Below are positions 1-9,371 of a stretch of 64,000 bases of DNA, in pieces. A program made the translations under genes and the position numbers. The DNA is taken from assembly GCF_900113705.1 (NCBI RefSeq), contig NZ_FOQI01000001.1, forward strand, positions 186,001-250,000, read 5' to 3'. A model generated the notes under the pieces. The model saw only the letters and a program-made list of their open reading frames with translations. It was not told where the DNA came from and ran no database searches. Positions within the stretch are counted from its first letter, which is position 1. Each line of letters opens with the position of its first letter. The stretch is from Collimonas sp. OK307. GTDB taxonomy: Bacteria > Pseudomonadota > Gammaproteobacteria > Burkholderiales > Burkholderiaceae_D.

Positions 1-1994
1 TGGCTCCGCAAGAGCGTAAGGTATGGGGCGTATTCGGCGACGGCGAGATGGACGAGCCGGAATCGCTGGCGGCGCTCAGCCTCGCATCACGCGAAACGCT
101 GGATAACCTGGTATTCGTGGTCAACTGCAATTTGCAACGACTCGACGGCCCGGTGCGCGGCAACGGCCATATTGTCGATGAGCTGGAGACGATATTTGCC
201 GGCTGCGGCTGGAATGTCATCAAGCTGCTATGGGGTTCGGACTGGGATCCGCTGTTCGCGCGCGACCAGGCGGGCGACCTGCTGAATGCGCTTAACCAGA
301 CGGTAGATGGCCAGTTACAGACCTTCGCTGCCAACGATGGCGCCTTCAATCGGGCCCGCTTCTTTGGACAAAATCCGGCGTTACAGGCAATCGGTGCGAC
401 GCTGACCGATGACGAGATCGATCGCCTCCAACGTGGCGGGCACGACATGAAAAAAATCCATGCGGCGTACCTCGCCGCGGCCAATCATCGGGGGCAGCCG
501 ACGGTGATACTCGCCCAAACCAAGAAAGGCTTTGGCATGGGCGCTGCCGGACAAGGCAAAATGACCACCCATCAGCAGAAAAAACTCGACGCTGGCACCT
601 TGCTCGAATTCCGCGACCGTTTCCGCCTGCCGATTTCCGACGCGGACTGCGAAGCGCTGGCGTTTTACAAGCCGGCAGATGGCAGCCCGGACATGCGCCA
701 TCTGCTGCAGCGGCGTGCGGCATTGGGCGGCTTCATGCCTCGTCGTAGCGTATCGCAGACGAAGGTTGCGGCGCCGGAGATAGCGTCTTATGCAAAGTTT
801 GCACTGGATGCCGATGGCAAGGAAATGTCGACCACGATGGCGTTGGTGCGTATGCTGGGCATCCTGCTGAAAGACGATGGTATCGGCAAACATATCGTGC
901 CGATAGTGGCCGACGAAGCGCGCACTTTCGGCATGGCCAACCTGTTCAAGCAGGTCGGCATCTATTCGTCGCAGGGCCAGCTGTATGAGCCTGAGGACAT
1001 CGGCTCCATTCTGTCGTACCGGGAAGCCAGGGATGGCCAGATCCTGGAAGAAGGCATCTCGGAAGCCGGCGCAATTTCTTCATGGACTGCCGCCGCGACC
1101 AGCTATTCGGTACATGGCTTGCCCATGCTGCCGTTCTACATTTACTACTCGATGTTCGGCTTCCAGCGTATCGGCGATCTGATCTGGGCGGCGGCGGACC
1201 AGCGGGCGCGCGGTTTCCTCATCGGCGCCACCTCCGGACGGACCACCCTGGCAGGCGAAGGCTTGCAGCATCAGGATGGCTCCAGTCAAGTGATTGCAGC
1301 AACGGTGCCGAACTGCGTTTCCTATGATCCGGCCTATGCCTATGAATTGGCAGTGATCGTACAGGATGGCATGCGCCGCATGCTCGGCGACAATGAAGAT
1401 ATCTTCTATTACATCACCGTGACCAACGAAAACGAGGCGCAACCAAGCATGCCGGCAGGTGTAGAAGAAGGCATCAGGCGCGGCATGTACTGCCTGCTGC
1501 CGCAAGAGAATGCTGATGTGCGTTTGCTGGCAGCCGGCCCGATCCTCAAGGAGGCGATCGGCGCGGCTGCACTATTGAAGGAGAAACTCGGTATCAACGC
1601 CGAGGTCTGGAGTGTCACCAGTTATACCGAACTGGCGCGTGACGGCGTCGCGGCCGAACGGCTGCAGCGCCTGTCCGACTCTTCCGAGGAAGCCTACATC
1701 GCGCAGCAACTCGGACACAGCAATGCACCGGTCGTCGCCGCCAGCGACTATGTACGCAGCATTCCCGAAAGCATCCGCGCTTATGTGCCGGCACGCTACG
1801 TCACGCTGGGTACGGACGGCTTTGGACGCAGCGATACGCGCGCCAACCTGCGCGACTTTTTCGAGGTCGATGCCAAATGGATTGCCTTCACTGCGTTGCG
1901 TGAACTGCCCGCGGGAAAAGATGCAGAGCAGTTGACGAAGTTTGCCGAGATACTCGGTTTGGATTTAACGAAACCGTTGTCGATCAAGGAGTAA
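1..1994 (+). CDS. aceE: Pyruvate dehydrogenase E1, homodimeric type (aceE paralogue), 5' end outside window
   Basis: The frame is open from base 3, so the N-terminal part lies left of the window; about 663 residues are visible. The thiamine diphosphate site is intact: GDGEMDEPES at the left edge, then NCNLQRLDGPV about 25 residues on. The protein would decarboxylate a 2-oxoacid, normally pyruvate, and pass the acyl group to a lipoyl E2. The transketolase-like central domain and C-terminal domain follow in the usual order. In related bacteria aceE is followed by aceF and lpd. Here it is followed after 3 bases by a convergent thioesterase gene, so this is probably a stand-alone paralogue that borrows E2 from elsewhere or acts on another 2-oxoacid such as 2-oxobutyrate (mdeB-like). 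The family is certain; the substrate is not. Confidence 0.9.
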   Translation, partial: APQERKVWGVFGDGEMDEPESLAALSLASRETLDNLVFVVNCNLQRLDGPVRGNGHIVDELETIFAGCGWNVIKLLWGSDWDPLFARDQAGDLLNALNQTVDGQLQTFAANDGAFNRARFFGQNPALQAIGATLTDDEIDRLQRGGHDMKKIHAAYLAAANHRGQPTVILAQTKKGFGMGAAGQGKMTTHQQKKLDAGTLLEFRDRFRLPISDADCEALAFYKPADGSPDMRHLLQRRAALGGFMPRRSVSQTKVAAPEIASYAKFALDADGKEMSTTMALVRMLGILLKDDGIGKHIVPIVADEARTFGMANLFKQVGIYSSQGQLYEPEDIGSILSYREARDGQILEEGISEAGAISSWTAAATSYSVHGLPMLPFYIYYSMFGFQRIGDLIWAAADQRARGFLIGATSGRTTLAGEGLQHQDGSSQVIAATVPNCVSYDPAYAYELAVIVQDGMRRMLGDNEDIFYYITVTNENEAQPSMPAGVEEGIRRGMYCLLPQENADVRLLAAGPILKEAIGAAALLKEKLGINAEVWSVTSYTELARDGVAAERLQRLSDSSEEAYIAQQLGHSNAPVVAASDYVRSIPESIRAYVPARYVTLGTDGFGRSDTRANLRDFFEVDAKWIAFTALRELPAGKDAEQLTKFAEILGLDLTKPLSIKE

Positions 1995-1997
1995 TCC

Positions 1998-2477
1998 TCA
2001 AGTCGGCCTGACCTCTTCAAAGCGGCGCGCCAATTCCTGGCGCAACTGCTTGCGCAGGATCGCACCTTCAAACCGCCTTTTTTCCTCGGCACTGAACGGA
2101 CGCAATGGCGGCACCGCAACCGGGCGGCGTTCGCCATCCACGGCCACCATTGTAAAAAAGCAACTATTAACGTGGCGCACTACTTGGGTTCGGATGTCCT
2201 CAGCCACAACCTTGATGCCGACTTCCATCGATGAGGTGCCGGTATGATTGACGCTGGCAAGAAAACTGACCAGTTCGCCTACATGGATCGGCTGGCGAAA
2301 GGTCACCTGGTCCACGCTCAGGGTCACCACGTATTGCGCTGCGTAGCGGCTGGCGCAGGCGTACGCCACCTGGTCGAGTAACTTGAGAATCGCGCCGCCA
2401 TGCACATTACCGGAAAAATTAGCCATGTCTGGCGACATCAGCACGGTCATGGTGAGTTGATGAGATGGCATATCCAT
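1998..2477 (-). CDS. Acyl-CoA thioesterase, YciA-like hotdog fold
   Basis: A 159-residue single hotdog domain that should hydrolyse acyl-CoA thioesters in the cytoplasm. The family signature is visible as N24-V-H26-G-G28 followed by D35 in LLDQVAYACASRY. The strand VVTLSVDQVTFRQPI and the segment VGELVSFLASV match the YciA/BFIT-like subfamily. The length is normal for the family. It converges on the aceE-type gene with 3 bases between them, so no independent terminator fits there. The Shine-Dalgarno sequence is weak; the ATG at 2477 gives the usual N-terminus, and a second ATG lies two codons in. Chain-length preference cannot be read from the sequence. Confidence 0.88.
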   Translation of the reverse strand: MDMPSHQLTMTVLMSPDMANFSGNVHGGAILKLLDQVAYACASRYAAQYVVTLSVDQVTFRQPIHVGELVSFLASVNHTGTSSMEVGIKVVAEDIRTQVVRHVNSCFFTMVAVDGERRPVAVPPLRPFSAEEKRRFEGAILRKQLRQELARRFEEVRPT

Positions 2478-2627
2478 AATTGACGGGGTTTCTCTTTGCT
2501 TTAAGAAGGGTGCGAAAGCGGCAAGCCTATCCTAAAATGACCGAAACTAGCAAGAAGCAGATGTTGCGATGCGCCCCCAGCGCCCCGCAACTCCCGGTTT
2601 CAGCCCTGCCGCCAGGCACCCCGTTTC

Positions 2628-3644
2628 TTAACTCCCCTGCCGCCCGCGCACAGATGGAACAAACATGTCCGACCACTTTGCCGGCCGGGTTTTAATCGTA
2701 CCGGCCTTGTCCATGAACAACACGTACTGCATCAGGCCGTTAGGCGTGGTGTGGAACTGGACATCAGGATCCGCTAGCATTTTTTCCACTTCGTCGACCG
2801 TCAGTTTGATTTTGGAGACGCGGATAAATGTTTCGGCCGCACCATGCCGGTACTTTTCAATGTAGGTATTAGCCTCTTCCTGCGCGGCCATAAATGCCTG
2901 GACCAGCTTTGGATTGTTCTCTGTAAATTGCTTCAACGCAAACACCACATCCAGCGTGATGTTGCCCAGCACGTCCGAGGAATTCAGAACCCGTGTAATT
3001 TTGGGGTTCTTCAGCTCTTGATAAGAGAACGGCGGCGAAGTGAAATGCGCCGTGATCTCGGTTTTGCCGGACATCAGCGAACCAACGGCTTCAGGGTGCC
3101 CGAGGCTGACTGTCAAAGGATCCAGCTTGGCATAGTTCTCGGCGCCGAAAGTTTTGGCAACGGCCATCTGCAACACTACTGCTGACAGCGAGGTCTTGAT
3201 GCCTGGAATCGCAATCTTGTCTTTGGGGGTAAAGTCTTTCAGCGATTTGATATTCGGATTATTGGTATTCAGCCAAAGCGAGGACGTGCTCAATGCCCCC
3301 AACCCGATCACTTCCGAACGCGGGATTCCTTGTGCCTTGGACCATAGGGTGATGAAGCCCGGCGCGCCGGTGCCGGCAATATCCAGGTTTCCGGCTAGCA
3401 TCGCATCGTTAATCACATTGCCGCCGTCCAGCGTCAGCCAGTTGATCTTGATATCGCCCAGGCCCATTTTCTTGGCCTGCTTTTCCAGCAATTGCTGGTC
3501 GCGCATCACCATCAACGGCAGATAGAGGATACCGTAGCCGTGCGAAATACGTACCGTGGATGCCTCGGCGTGCGCCACGTTCATGAAAGTGGACAGGGCC
3601 AATGTCCCTGCTACCACCAATTTGCTGAAAGCTCTGCGTTTCAT
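2628..3644 (-). CDS. ABC importer periplasmic binding protein, NMT1/TauA/SsuA-like
   Basis: A 338-residue exported protein. The signal peptide is MKRRAFSKLV then a hydrophobic core ending MNVAHA, with likely cleavage after A26. The mature part has the class II binding-protein layout of the nitrate/sulfonate/taurine group (SHGYGILYLPLMVM, LDGGNVINDAMLAGNLDIAGTG... over residues 34-95). It would capture a small organic anion in the periplasm and deliver it to the permease encoded just upstream. AGGAGA lies 8 bases before the ATG. It is the last gene of a leftward ATPase-permease-binding protein operon, 78 bases after the permease. The ligand cannot be assigned; sulfonate, nitrate and pyrimidine precursors are all possible in this family. 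Confidence 0.85.
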   Translation of the reverse strand: MKRRAFSKLVVAGTLALSTFMNVAHAEASTVRISHGYGILYLPLMVMRDQQLLEKQAKKMGLGDIKINWLTLDGGNVINDAMLAGNLDIAGTGAPGFITLWSKAQGIPRSEVIGLGALSTSSLWLNTNNPNIKSLKDFTPKDKIAIPGIKTSLSAVVLQMAVAKTFGAENYAKLDPLTVSLGHPEAVGSLMSGKTEITAHFTSPPFSYQELKNPKITRVLNSSDVLGNITLDVVFALKQFTENNPKLVQAFMAAQEEANTYIEKYRHGAAETFIRVSKIKLTVDEVEKMLADPDVQFHTTPNGLMQYVLFMDKAGTIKTRPAKWSDMFVPSVRGRQGS

Positions 3645-3722
3645 TCATATCTCCTGGTATTTTTATAGTCTGTGATTTTGCGCGGTATTTTATACGGTCT
3701 GCCGCGCGTTTTGGACAACTGC

Positions 3723-4607
3723 TTAGTGCTGCATTCCCCAGCGACGGATAGTCCGCTTCTCAATCGTGGCAAAGATAAAGTTTTCAACAAAAAGCCCGAT
3801 GATAATCACGAAGAACAGGCCGGCAAACACATTCGCCGTTTCGAGTTGGTTGCGGTTTTCAAAAATGTACCATCCGAGGCCGCCGCTGCCCGACGACACG
3901 CCGAACACCAGCTCGGCCGCAATCAGTGTGCGCCATGCAAATGCCCAGCCGACTTTAAGGCCGGTAAGAATGCTTGGAAAAGCTGCGGGGATCAGGATTG
4001 AACCAACCAGCGAGAATCGTTTCAAGCCATAGTTCTGACCGACCATGCGCAAGGTATTGGAGACGCCGCGAAAGCCGCTATGGGTATTCAACGCCACCGC
4101 CCACAGAACCGAATGCACGATGACGAAGATGATGCTGCCGGTGCCCAGGCCGAACCAGATCAGCGCCAGCGGCAACAGAGCAATTGCCGGCAACGGATTG
4201 AACATGGAGGTCAGGGTCTCCAGAAAGTCGGTGCCGATGCGTGAACTGATGGCTATCGTGGTCAACAAGGTCGCCAGTGCAATGCCGAGGCCGTAGCCGA
4301 TCAGCAAGGTCTTCATGGATACGGCTGCTCTTTCAAGCAGAACGCCGCTGCTGATGCCTGCCCAGAATGCCTTCACCGTTTCCAGAAAGCTCGGGAACAG
4401 CAGTGAGTTGTTCAGCCAGCGGCCATATATCTCCCACACCACGGCCAGCAGCAGCAGGATAAATATTTTACGTAACCATCCGTGGCGATAAAGCGATTCG
4501 GCAAACGATAGCGGGCGCTGAATCTCGGCGGTCTCGGCACGCTGCGGATCGAGCACAAATTCCGGGCGCACAAACAGTTCGGGCAAAGCAGTATTGGTTG
4601 ATTTCAT
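3723..4607 (-). CDS. ABC importer permease, TauC/SsuC family
   Basis: A 294-residue inner-membrane protein with a cytoplasmic N-terminal tail of about 45 residues, then six predicted membrane spans. The cytoplasmic coupling loop, LKVGWAFAWRTLIAAELVFG, corresponds to the EAA region that contacts the ATPase. The family is the binding-protein-dependent transport inner-membrane component (BPD_transp_1) of the taurine/sulfonate branch. GAGG precedes the ATG by 8 bases. It lies 15 bases after the ATPase gene and upstream of the binding-protein gene on the same strand, so the three form one importer. A homodimer of this permease is expected. Confidence 0.88.
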   Translation of the reverse strand: MKSTNTALPELFVRPEFVLDPQRAETAEIQRPLSFAESLYRHGWLRKIFILLLLAVVWEIYGRWLNNSLLFPSFLETVKAFWAGISSGVLLERAAVSMKTLLIGYGLGIALATLLTTIAISSRIGTDFLETLTSMFNPLPAIALLPLALIWFGLGTGSIIFVIVHSVLWAVALNTHSGFRGVSNTLRMVGQNYGLKRFSLVGSILIPAAFPSILTGLKVGWAFAWRTLIAAELVFGVSSGSGGLGWYIFENRNQLETANVFAGLFFVIIIGLFVENFIFATIEKRTIRRWGMQH

Positions 4608-4622
4608 GGCTAACCTCGATGT

Positions 4623-5426
4623 TCAATGTGCAAACAACATGTCGTTAATCCGGGCTTCCAGCTGCGCCTGGCTGGCGCTGCCGATTTCTTCCGGCGGGAT
4701 GCTGTTGAGTTCGGCCTTGACCTGGCCCGGATGCGGCGACAGCAACAAAATGCGATTGCCGATGCGGATAGCTTCTTCGATCGAATGGGTGACGAATAAA
4801 ACGGTAAAGCGCGTGTCTTCCCACAACCGCAGCAATTCATCCTGCATTTTGCGGCGAGTCAGCGCATCGAGCGCTGCAAAGGGTTCGTCCATTAACAAGA
4901 CGTCGGGTTCCATTGCCATGCCGCGGGCGATCGAAACGCGTTGCTTCATACCGCCCGACAGCGTATGTGGAAAGCTGTCGATAAATTTGACCAGGCCGAC
5001 TTTTTCGATGTAGTAAGCGGCGCGTTCAGCCGCTTCGGTTCCACGCAGGCGGCCGCTGGCGTGCAAGGCAAATTCGACATTCTGGCGCACGGTTTTCCAT
5101 GGCAGCAGTTGATCGAACTCCTGGAACACCATCATCCGGTCCGGTCCCGGCTGGGTCACTTCCTTGCCTTTCAGGCGGATCGTCCCATGTACCGGCTCCA
5201 GGTAACCGCCGATTGCTTTCAGCAACGACGATTTGCCGCAACCGGACGGGCCGAGCAAAATATAACGATCGGATGGGTAGACTTTGAAGCTGACTTGCTT
5301 GGCAGCGGTCACCAGATGATCGCTGGTCTTGTACTGCAAGGTAACGTTATCGATTTCCAGCAGTGGCGTGGCGACCGCAGGGGTCGCGGCTGCGCCTTGG
5401 TGGGCGAGAGAATCGCCTTTTTCCAT
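4623..5426 (-). CDS. ABC importer ATPase, TauB/SsuB family
   Basis: A 267-residue ATP-binding subunit. The motifs are complete: Walker A GPSGCGKSS near residue 60, Q-loop in VFQEFDQLLPW, signature LSGGMKQR near 156, Walker B VLLMDEPFAALD near 176 and switch histidine in FVTHSIEEA. It powers the importer encoded by the next two genes. The start at 5426 is preferred because GGAG lies 7 bases upstream; an ATG four codons earlier (5438) has no well-spaced ribosome site. It is the first gene of the leftward operon and is divergent from the two-component gene starting at 5572, which suggests that the regulator controls it. The family assignment is firm. Confidence 0.92.
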   Translation of the reverse strand: MEKGDSLAHQGAAATPAVATPLLEIDNVTLQYKTSDHLVTAAKQVSFKVYPSDRYILLGPSGCGKSSLLKAIGGYLEPVHGTIRLKGKEVTQPGPDRMMVFQEFDQLLPWKTVRQNVEFALHASGRLRGTEAAERAAYYIEKVGLVKFIDSFPHTLSGGMKQRVSIARGMAMEPDVLLMDEPFAALDALTRRKMQDELLRLWEDTRFTVLFVTHSIEEAIRIGNRILLLSPHPGQVKAELNSIPPEEIGSASQAQLEARINDMLFAH

Positions 5427-5507
5427 GTTTGTCTCCATATTTTTTATATTTCCTACACACCGATGCTAATCTGCGAAACTGTAACGAACCTGACGGCTTT
5501 AAATTCA

Positions 5508-5547
5508 TGACAACCACGTTGTCAGAAAATAAATATATAAGTAAAAA
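5508..5547 (+). promoter_or_regulatory. Inverted repeat and candidate promoter in the ABC/two-component divergent region
   Basis: The 145-base divergent gap holds a perfect inverted repeat, TGACAAC (5508-5514), CAC, GTTGTCA (5518-5524). Its right arm contains TTGTCA, which can serve as a -35 element; 17 bases later is TAAAAA (5542-5547), a plausible -10 for the regulator gene at 5572. The repeat could be an operator for the response regulator or for another factor. The repeat is seen directly; the function is inferred. Confidence 0.4.
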
Positions 5548-5571
5548 TAGAACTACAAATAGAGATACAAG

Positions 5572-6233
<662 letters not shown>

Positions 6234-6237
<4 letters not shown>

Positions 6238-7601
6238 TTGTCGTCGGCCGTTCGCTCTATCTGCGCCTGGTCACCCGGGTCGGACTGGTGCTGGTGGTCA
6301 GCGCCATTGCACTATTGATTGCTATCTGGTTTTCGACACGGCTGGCGGCGAATGAAGCCTATGACCGAATCCTGACCGGCAGCGCCCTTTCGATTGCCGA
6401 GAATACCTGGTACAACAACGGCACGGTGAACGTCGATGCGCCGATTTCCGCATTCTCCATGCTGACTGCCGGCGATCAGGTGTTCTATGCCGTGCTTGAC
6501 CCTGCGGGAAGGACGGTTGCCGGCGATCCCGAATTCAAACCTGTCATTCCGTGGGATAAGCTGGCCGACGGACCGTTGGTAATCCGCGGCGTGTATCTGG
6601 ATCTGCCGGTCAGCATCGCCATCGTCGGCAGACGTTTGCCGGCCGCGGGACCGCAATCCTGGGCGGTGATCATGGTGGCCCAGACCAACAACGGGCGCGA
6701 ATCGTTTACAAAAAATCTCGGCACCAATGCGTCGCTGGTGATCATCGTGATGGGCCTGCTGACGGTGATTGCAGCCACGTTCACCTTGTACCAGACCTTG
6801 TCGCCGCTGAAGAATATCGGTCTCGCGATTCAACGCCGCGACCTGCATGACCTGTCGCCGCTGAGCATAGAAGTACCGGCTGAAATCCATCCGCTGGTGA
6901 GTTCGATCAACCAGTTCATGCATCGCCTTACCGTGCACCGCGAACTGATGCGCCGTGTCATCGGCGACGCTGCCCATCAACTGCGGACGCCCGTGACGGC
7001 GCTGATATCGCAGATGGAACTGCTCTCGATGCAGCGCGACGAGAGCGGCCGACTGCGACATATTGCCAGGCTGAGCGAGCTGACGCATCATCTGGGTAAC
7101 CTGATCAATCAACTGATCAACCACGCCATGGTGCAGCATCGGGCAGACTCGGTGCAACTTGAAACGATTGACCTGACGCTACTGGCCAGGCGCGAAATGA
7201 CCGACATGCTATCCGGCCACGCCCAGCGCAACCTCGACATCGCCATGCTGGCGCCGGATGAACCATGCCTGATCCTGGGTGACAAAATCAGCATCCGCGA
7301 AGCGATAAAGAATATTCTCGGGAACGCCTTGCAATATGGCGCGCCGTCCCGGTTGCATATTGAAATCAGCCGGCAAAACACCGATTGGGAATTGCAAATC
7401 CGCGACGATGGCCCCGGCATCCCGGAAGCCGACCAGGAGCGTATCAGGAAGCCGTTTTCGGCGCGTAGCGGTGACCGCCTTGGCGCCAGCCTGGGTTTGT
7501 CGATCGTTGAAGAAGTCATGCGCGCGCATCACGGCCACATGCGTTTTGGCTATGCAGCCAATCAGGATTTCGTCGTCACACTGAGTTTCAAGGCGGTCTA
7601 G
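6234..7601 (+). CDS. Sensor histidine kinase, TctE/QseC-like
   Basis: A 455-residue membrane kinase. Transmembrane segments lie at about 14-35 and 165-187, enclosing a periplasmic sensor of about 130 residues (TctE-type N-terminal region). A HAMP-like linker leads to the H-box GDAAHQLRTPVTAL with H248. The ATPase core has the N-box ILGNALQYG, G1 RDDGPGIPEAD and G2 GASLGLSIVEE. The gene overlaps the regulator by four bases, so the two are translationally coupled. The periplasmic sensor may detect an organic acid or anion, in keeping with the adjacent importer, but the ligand is unknown. Confidence 0.9.
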
Positions 7602-7627
7602 TCCAACCTTCCAGCCAAACCGCCCGG

Positions 7628-8098
7628 TCAAACCTTAACCGGTTCAATTTCGAACGGCTCGATGTCGCCAGGGCGTCGCAACATCTTGTTGACCTCATCG
7701 AGATGAAGCTCCTCCAGAACGATCATTTCCCGTGCATATTCCTCAAGCAGGATCGACCGCCCTTCGGTCATCTTGAACAAATTGTAATACGCTGCGAGCG
7801 CCGTTCTTTCAAGCTCCAGGCTTTCACGCAGGATATCGCCGATATCGTGCTGCGCCGTTTCCAGCAACGGCCCGATCTTCAGCGACGGATGGCCGCCCAG
7901 CAGCGTCACCATTTCTCCGGCCTTGTGGGCGTGTCCAAGTCCTTCCAATGCATTGTCCTTGAGCCAAGAGACGATCGGTATGCGGCCATATCCGTAGACC
8001 ATCAATGAATAATGCGTGTAGCGCACCACGCCAGCCAATTCAAGCTCCATGATGTGATTCAACGCGTCAATTGTCAGTCGCTTCTCATTATCGTTCAT
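7628..8098 (-). CDS. Ferritin-like / bacterioferritin-family protein
   Basis: A 156-residue four-helix protein of the ferritin-like superfamily. Diiron-type ligands can be read in the right helices: E in MELELAGVVRYTHY, E and H in LEGLGHAHKAGE, E in ESLELERTALAAYY, and E with H in VLEELHLDEV. It could oxidise and store iron or protect against peroxide in the cytoplasm. AGAGGA lies six bases before the ATG at 8098; the frame stays open 15 codons upstream, but that extension has no ribosome site. It converges with the kinase gene 26 bases away. The heme-ligand methionine of true bacterioferritin is not clearly placed, so a Dps-like or other ferritin-like role is possible. Confidence 0.8.
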   Translation of the reverse strand: MNDNEKRLTIDALNHIMELELAGVVRYTHYSLMVYGYGRIPIVSWLKDNALEGLGHAHKAGEMVTLLGGHPSLKIGPLLETAQHDIGDILRESLELERTALAAYYNLFKMTEGRSILLEEYAREMIVLEELHLDEVNKMLRRPGDIEPFEIEPVKV

Positions 8099-8152
8099 GT
8101 TTTTCCTCTGGTTTATTGAAACTGCCTGCCGGCGCTTCTGCACGTCTGCGTT

Positions 8153-8566
8153 TCATTTCGCGCCGAGCAGTTTGGCCGTCTTCGCGACATTTTCCGGCTT
8201 CACCCAAAGCAGCCCGCCGTAACGACCGTCGCCGCCGACCAAGGCATCCATTGCAGTCACTTTTATGTCGGCATCGGCGAGTTTCTGAAGTACATCCAAA
8301 AGTGCGCCGGTACGATCCTCGCCCTGCAGCAGGAAGCCGGTTTTTTTGGGATTCATGGCCCAGCCCGCCTTTTTGGCGACTGCGGCAAATTTCTTCGCAT
8401 CTTCAGGGATAAAGTCGAGCTGCGCCCGCTGGCCGCGCGGGAAGCCGGTAAATGCAAGCAGGTTCACGCCCCCGTCCGCCAGAGCGGAAAGCACCTTTAC
8501 GCCCTCGCCTGCCTTGTTTGAAATCGCCATTGAGAAATAATTAACCTTACGTACGGAATCAACCAT
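8153..8566 (-). CDS. ACT-domain-like protein, about 137 aa
   Basis: A small soluble protein that reads as two beta-alpha-beta units of the ACT/ACT-like type. The first half (SNKAGEGVKVLSALADGGVN) and second half (GEDRTGALLDVLQKLADADI) have the turn and helix pattern of ligand-binding regulatory ACT modules. No catalytic domain is attached, so it may be a free-standing small-molecule sensor. AAGGAGA lies six bases before the ATG. It sits 54 bases upstream of the ferritin-like gene on the same strand and may share its transcript. Specific function is unknown. Confidence 0.65.
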   Translation of the reverse strand: MVDSVRKVNYFSMAISNKAGEGVKVLSALADGGVNLLAFTGFPRGQRAQLDFIPEDAKKFAAVAKKAGWAMNPKKTGFLLQGEDRTGALLDVLQKLADADIKVTAMDALVGGDGRYGGLLWVKPENVAKTAKLLGAK

Positions 8567-8777
8567 TTTTATCTCCTTGCAGCCAATGCAGCCACTGACA
8601 AACGACTATTCGGAAATGATTATTCAATTCAGGGATAGCAAAGATTAAGATGAATAGCAAGGCGTTCTTTGAACCTCTAGGGCGAGAGGTGTACGATCGA
8701 AGCGTCGAACATTTTTTTGCGCTGTAACATGCACCGTTGCCAGCCGGCACTGCGATTCCCTCGAGGGAGGCGAAATC

Positions 8778-9254
8778 ATGATCATGACGCTTAATTCTCC
8801 AGCATTTTCACATGACGGTTTGATTCCCAAACGCTACACGTGCGAGGGCGAAGATATTTCTCCTGAACTGGTATGGAGCGGATTGCCGCCGGCGACCCGC
8901 AGCTTGGCCCTGGTCGTCGACGATCCTGATGCGCCCGATCCGGCGGCGCCGCAAACTACCTGGGTGCATTGGGTGCTCTACAACATCCCACCTGAGGCGG
9001 ACGGACTCGAGGCTTCCGTTCCTGAAGCGAAACTACCGGCCGGTACCAAGGATGGCTTGAACGACTGGAATCGCACCGGCTACGGCGGCCCTTGCCCACC
9101 GATCGGGTGCCATCGCTATTTTCATAAGCTCTACGCCCTGGACATCGTACTTCCAGACCTCGGAAAGCCGACCAAGGCGATGCTGGAAAAGGCCATGGCG
9201 ACCCACATCATCGCCAGCGCCACGTTGATCGGCAACTACGAAAAGATGGACTGA
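8778..9254 (+). CDS. YbhB/YbcL-family PEBP-like protein
   Basis: A 158-residue member of the phosphatidylethanolamine-binding / Raf kinase inhibitor-like family. Characteristic pieces are visible: YTCEGEDISPELVWSG near the start, LVVDDPDAPD, the core TTWVHWVLYNIPP, and GYGGPCPPIGCHRYFHKLYA, which forms the anion-binding pocket. GGAGG lies eight bases before the ATG. No signal peptide is present, so it is cytoplasmic like YbhB. It is a single gene facing the large secreted protein at 9372. The bacterial role of this family is not well defined. Confidence 0.9.
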   Translation: MIMTLNSPAFSHDGLIPKRYTCEGEDISPELVWSGLPPATRSLALVVDDPDAPDPAAPQTTWVHWVLYNIPPEADGLEASVPEAKLPAGTKDGLNDWNRTGYGGPCPPIGCHRYFHKLYALDIVLPDLGKPTKAMLEKAMATHIIASATLIGNYEKMD

Positions 9255-9278
9255 GGTGAAACTGCCGTGAAATTACCG

Positions 9279-9310
9279 GATCGGCACACCTGGGTTCAGG
9301 CGTGCCGATC
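9279..9310. terminator. Hairpin between convergent genes
   Basis: GATCGGCAC (9279-9287) pairs perfectly with GTGCCGATC (9302-9310), and CCTG/CAGG extends the stem inside the loop. It lies 25 bases after the PEBP-like gene. No T-run follows on either strand, so it is a possible bidirectional or factor-dependent terminator. A second small stem, GCAGCGG with CCGCTGC, lies at about 9322-9343 on the side of the opposing gene. Confidence 0.5.
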
Positions 9311-9371
9311 ATCGAGTGAATTGCAGCGGCGTACTCACCGCTGCTGCTCGATACCGCAATCAAAAATAATT

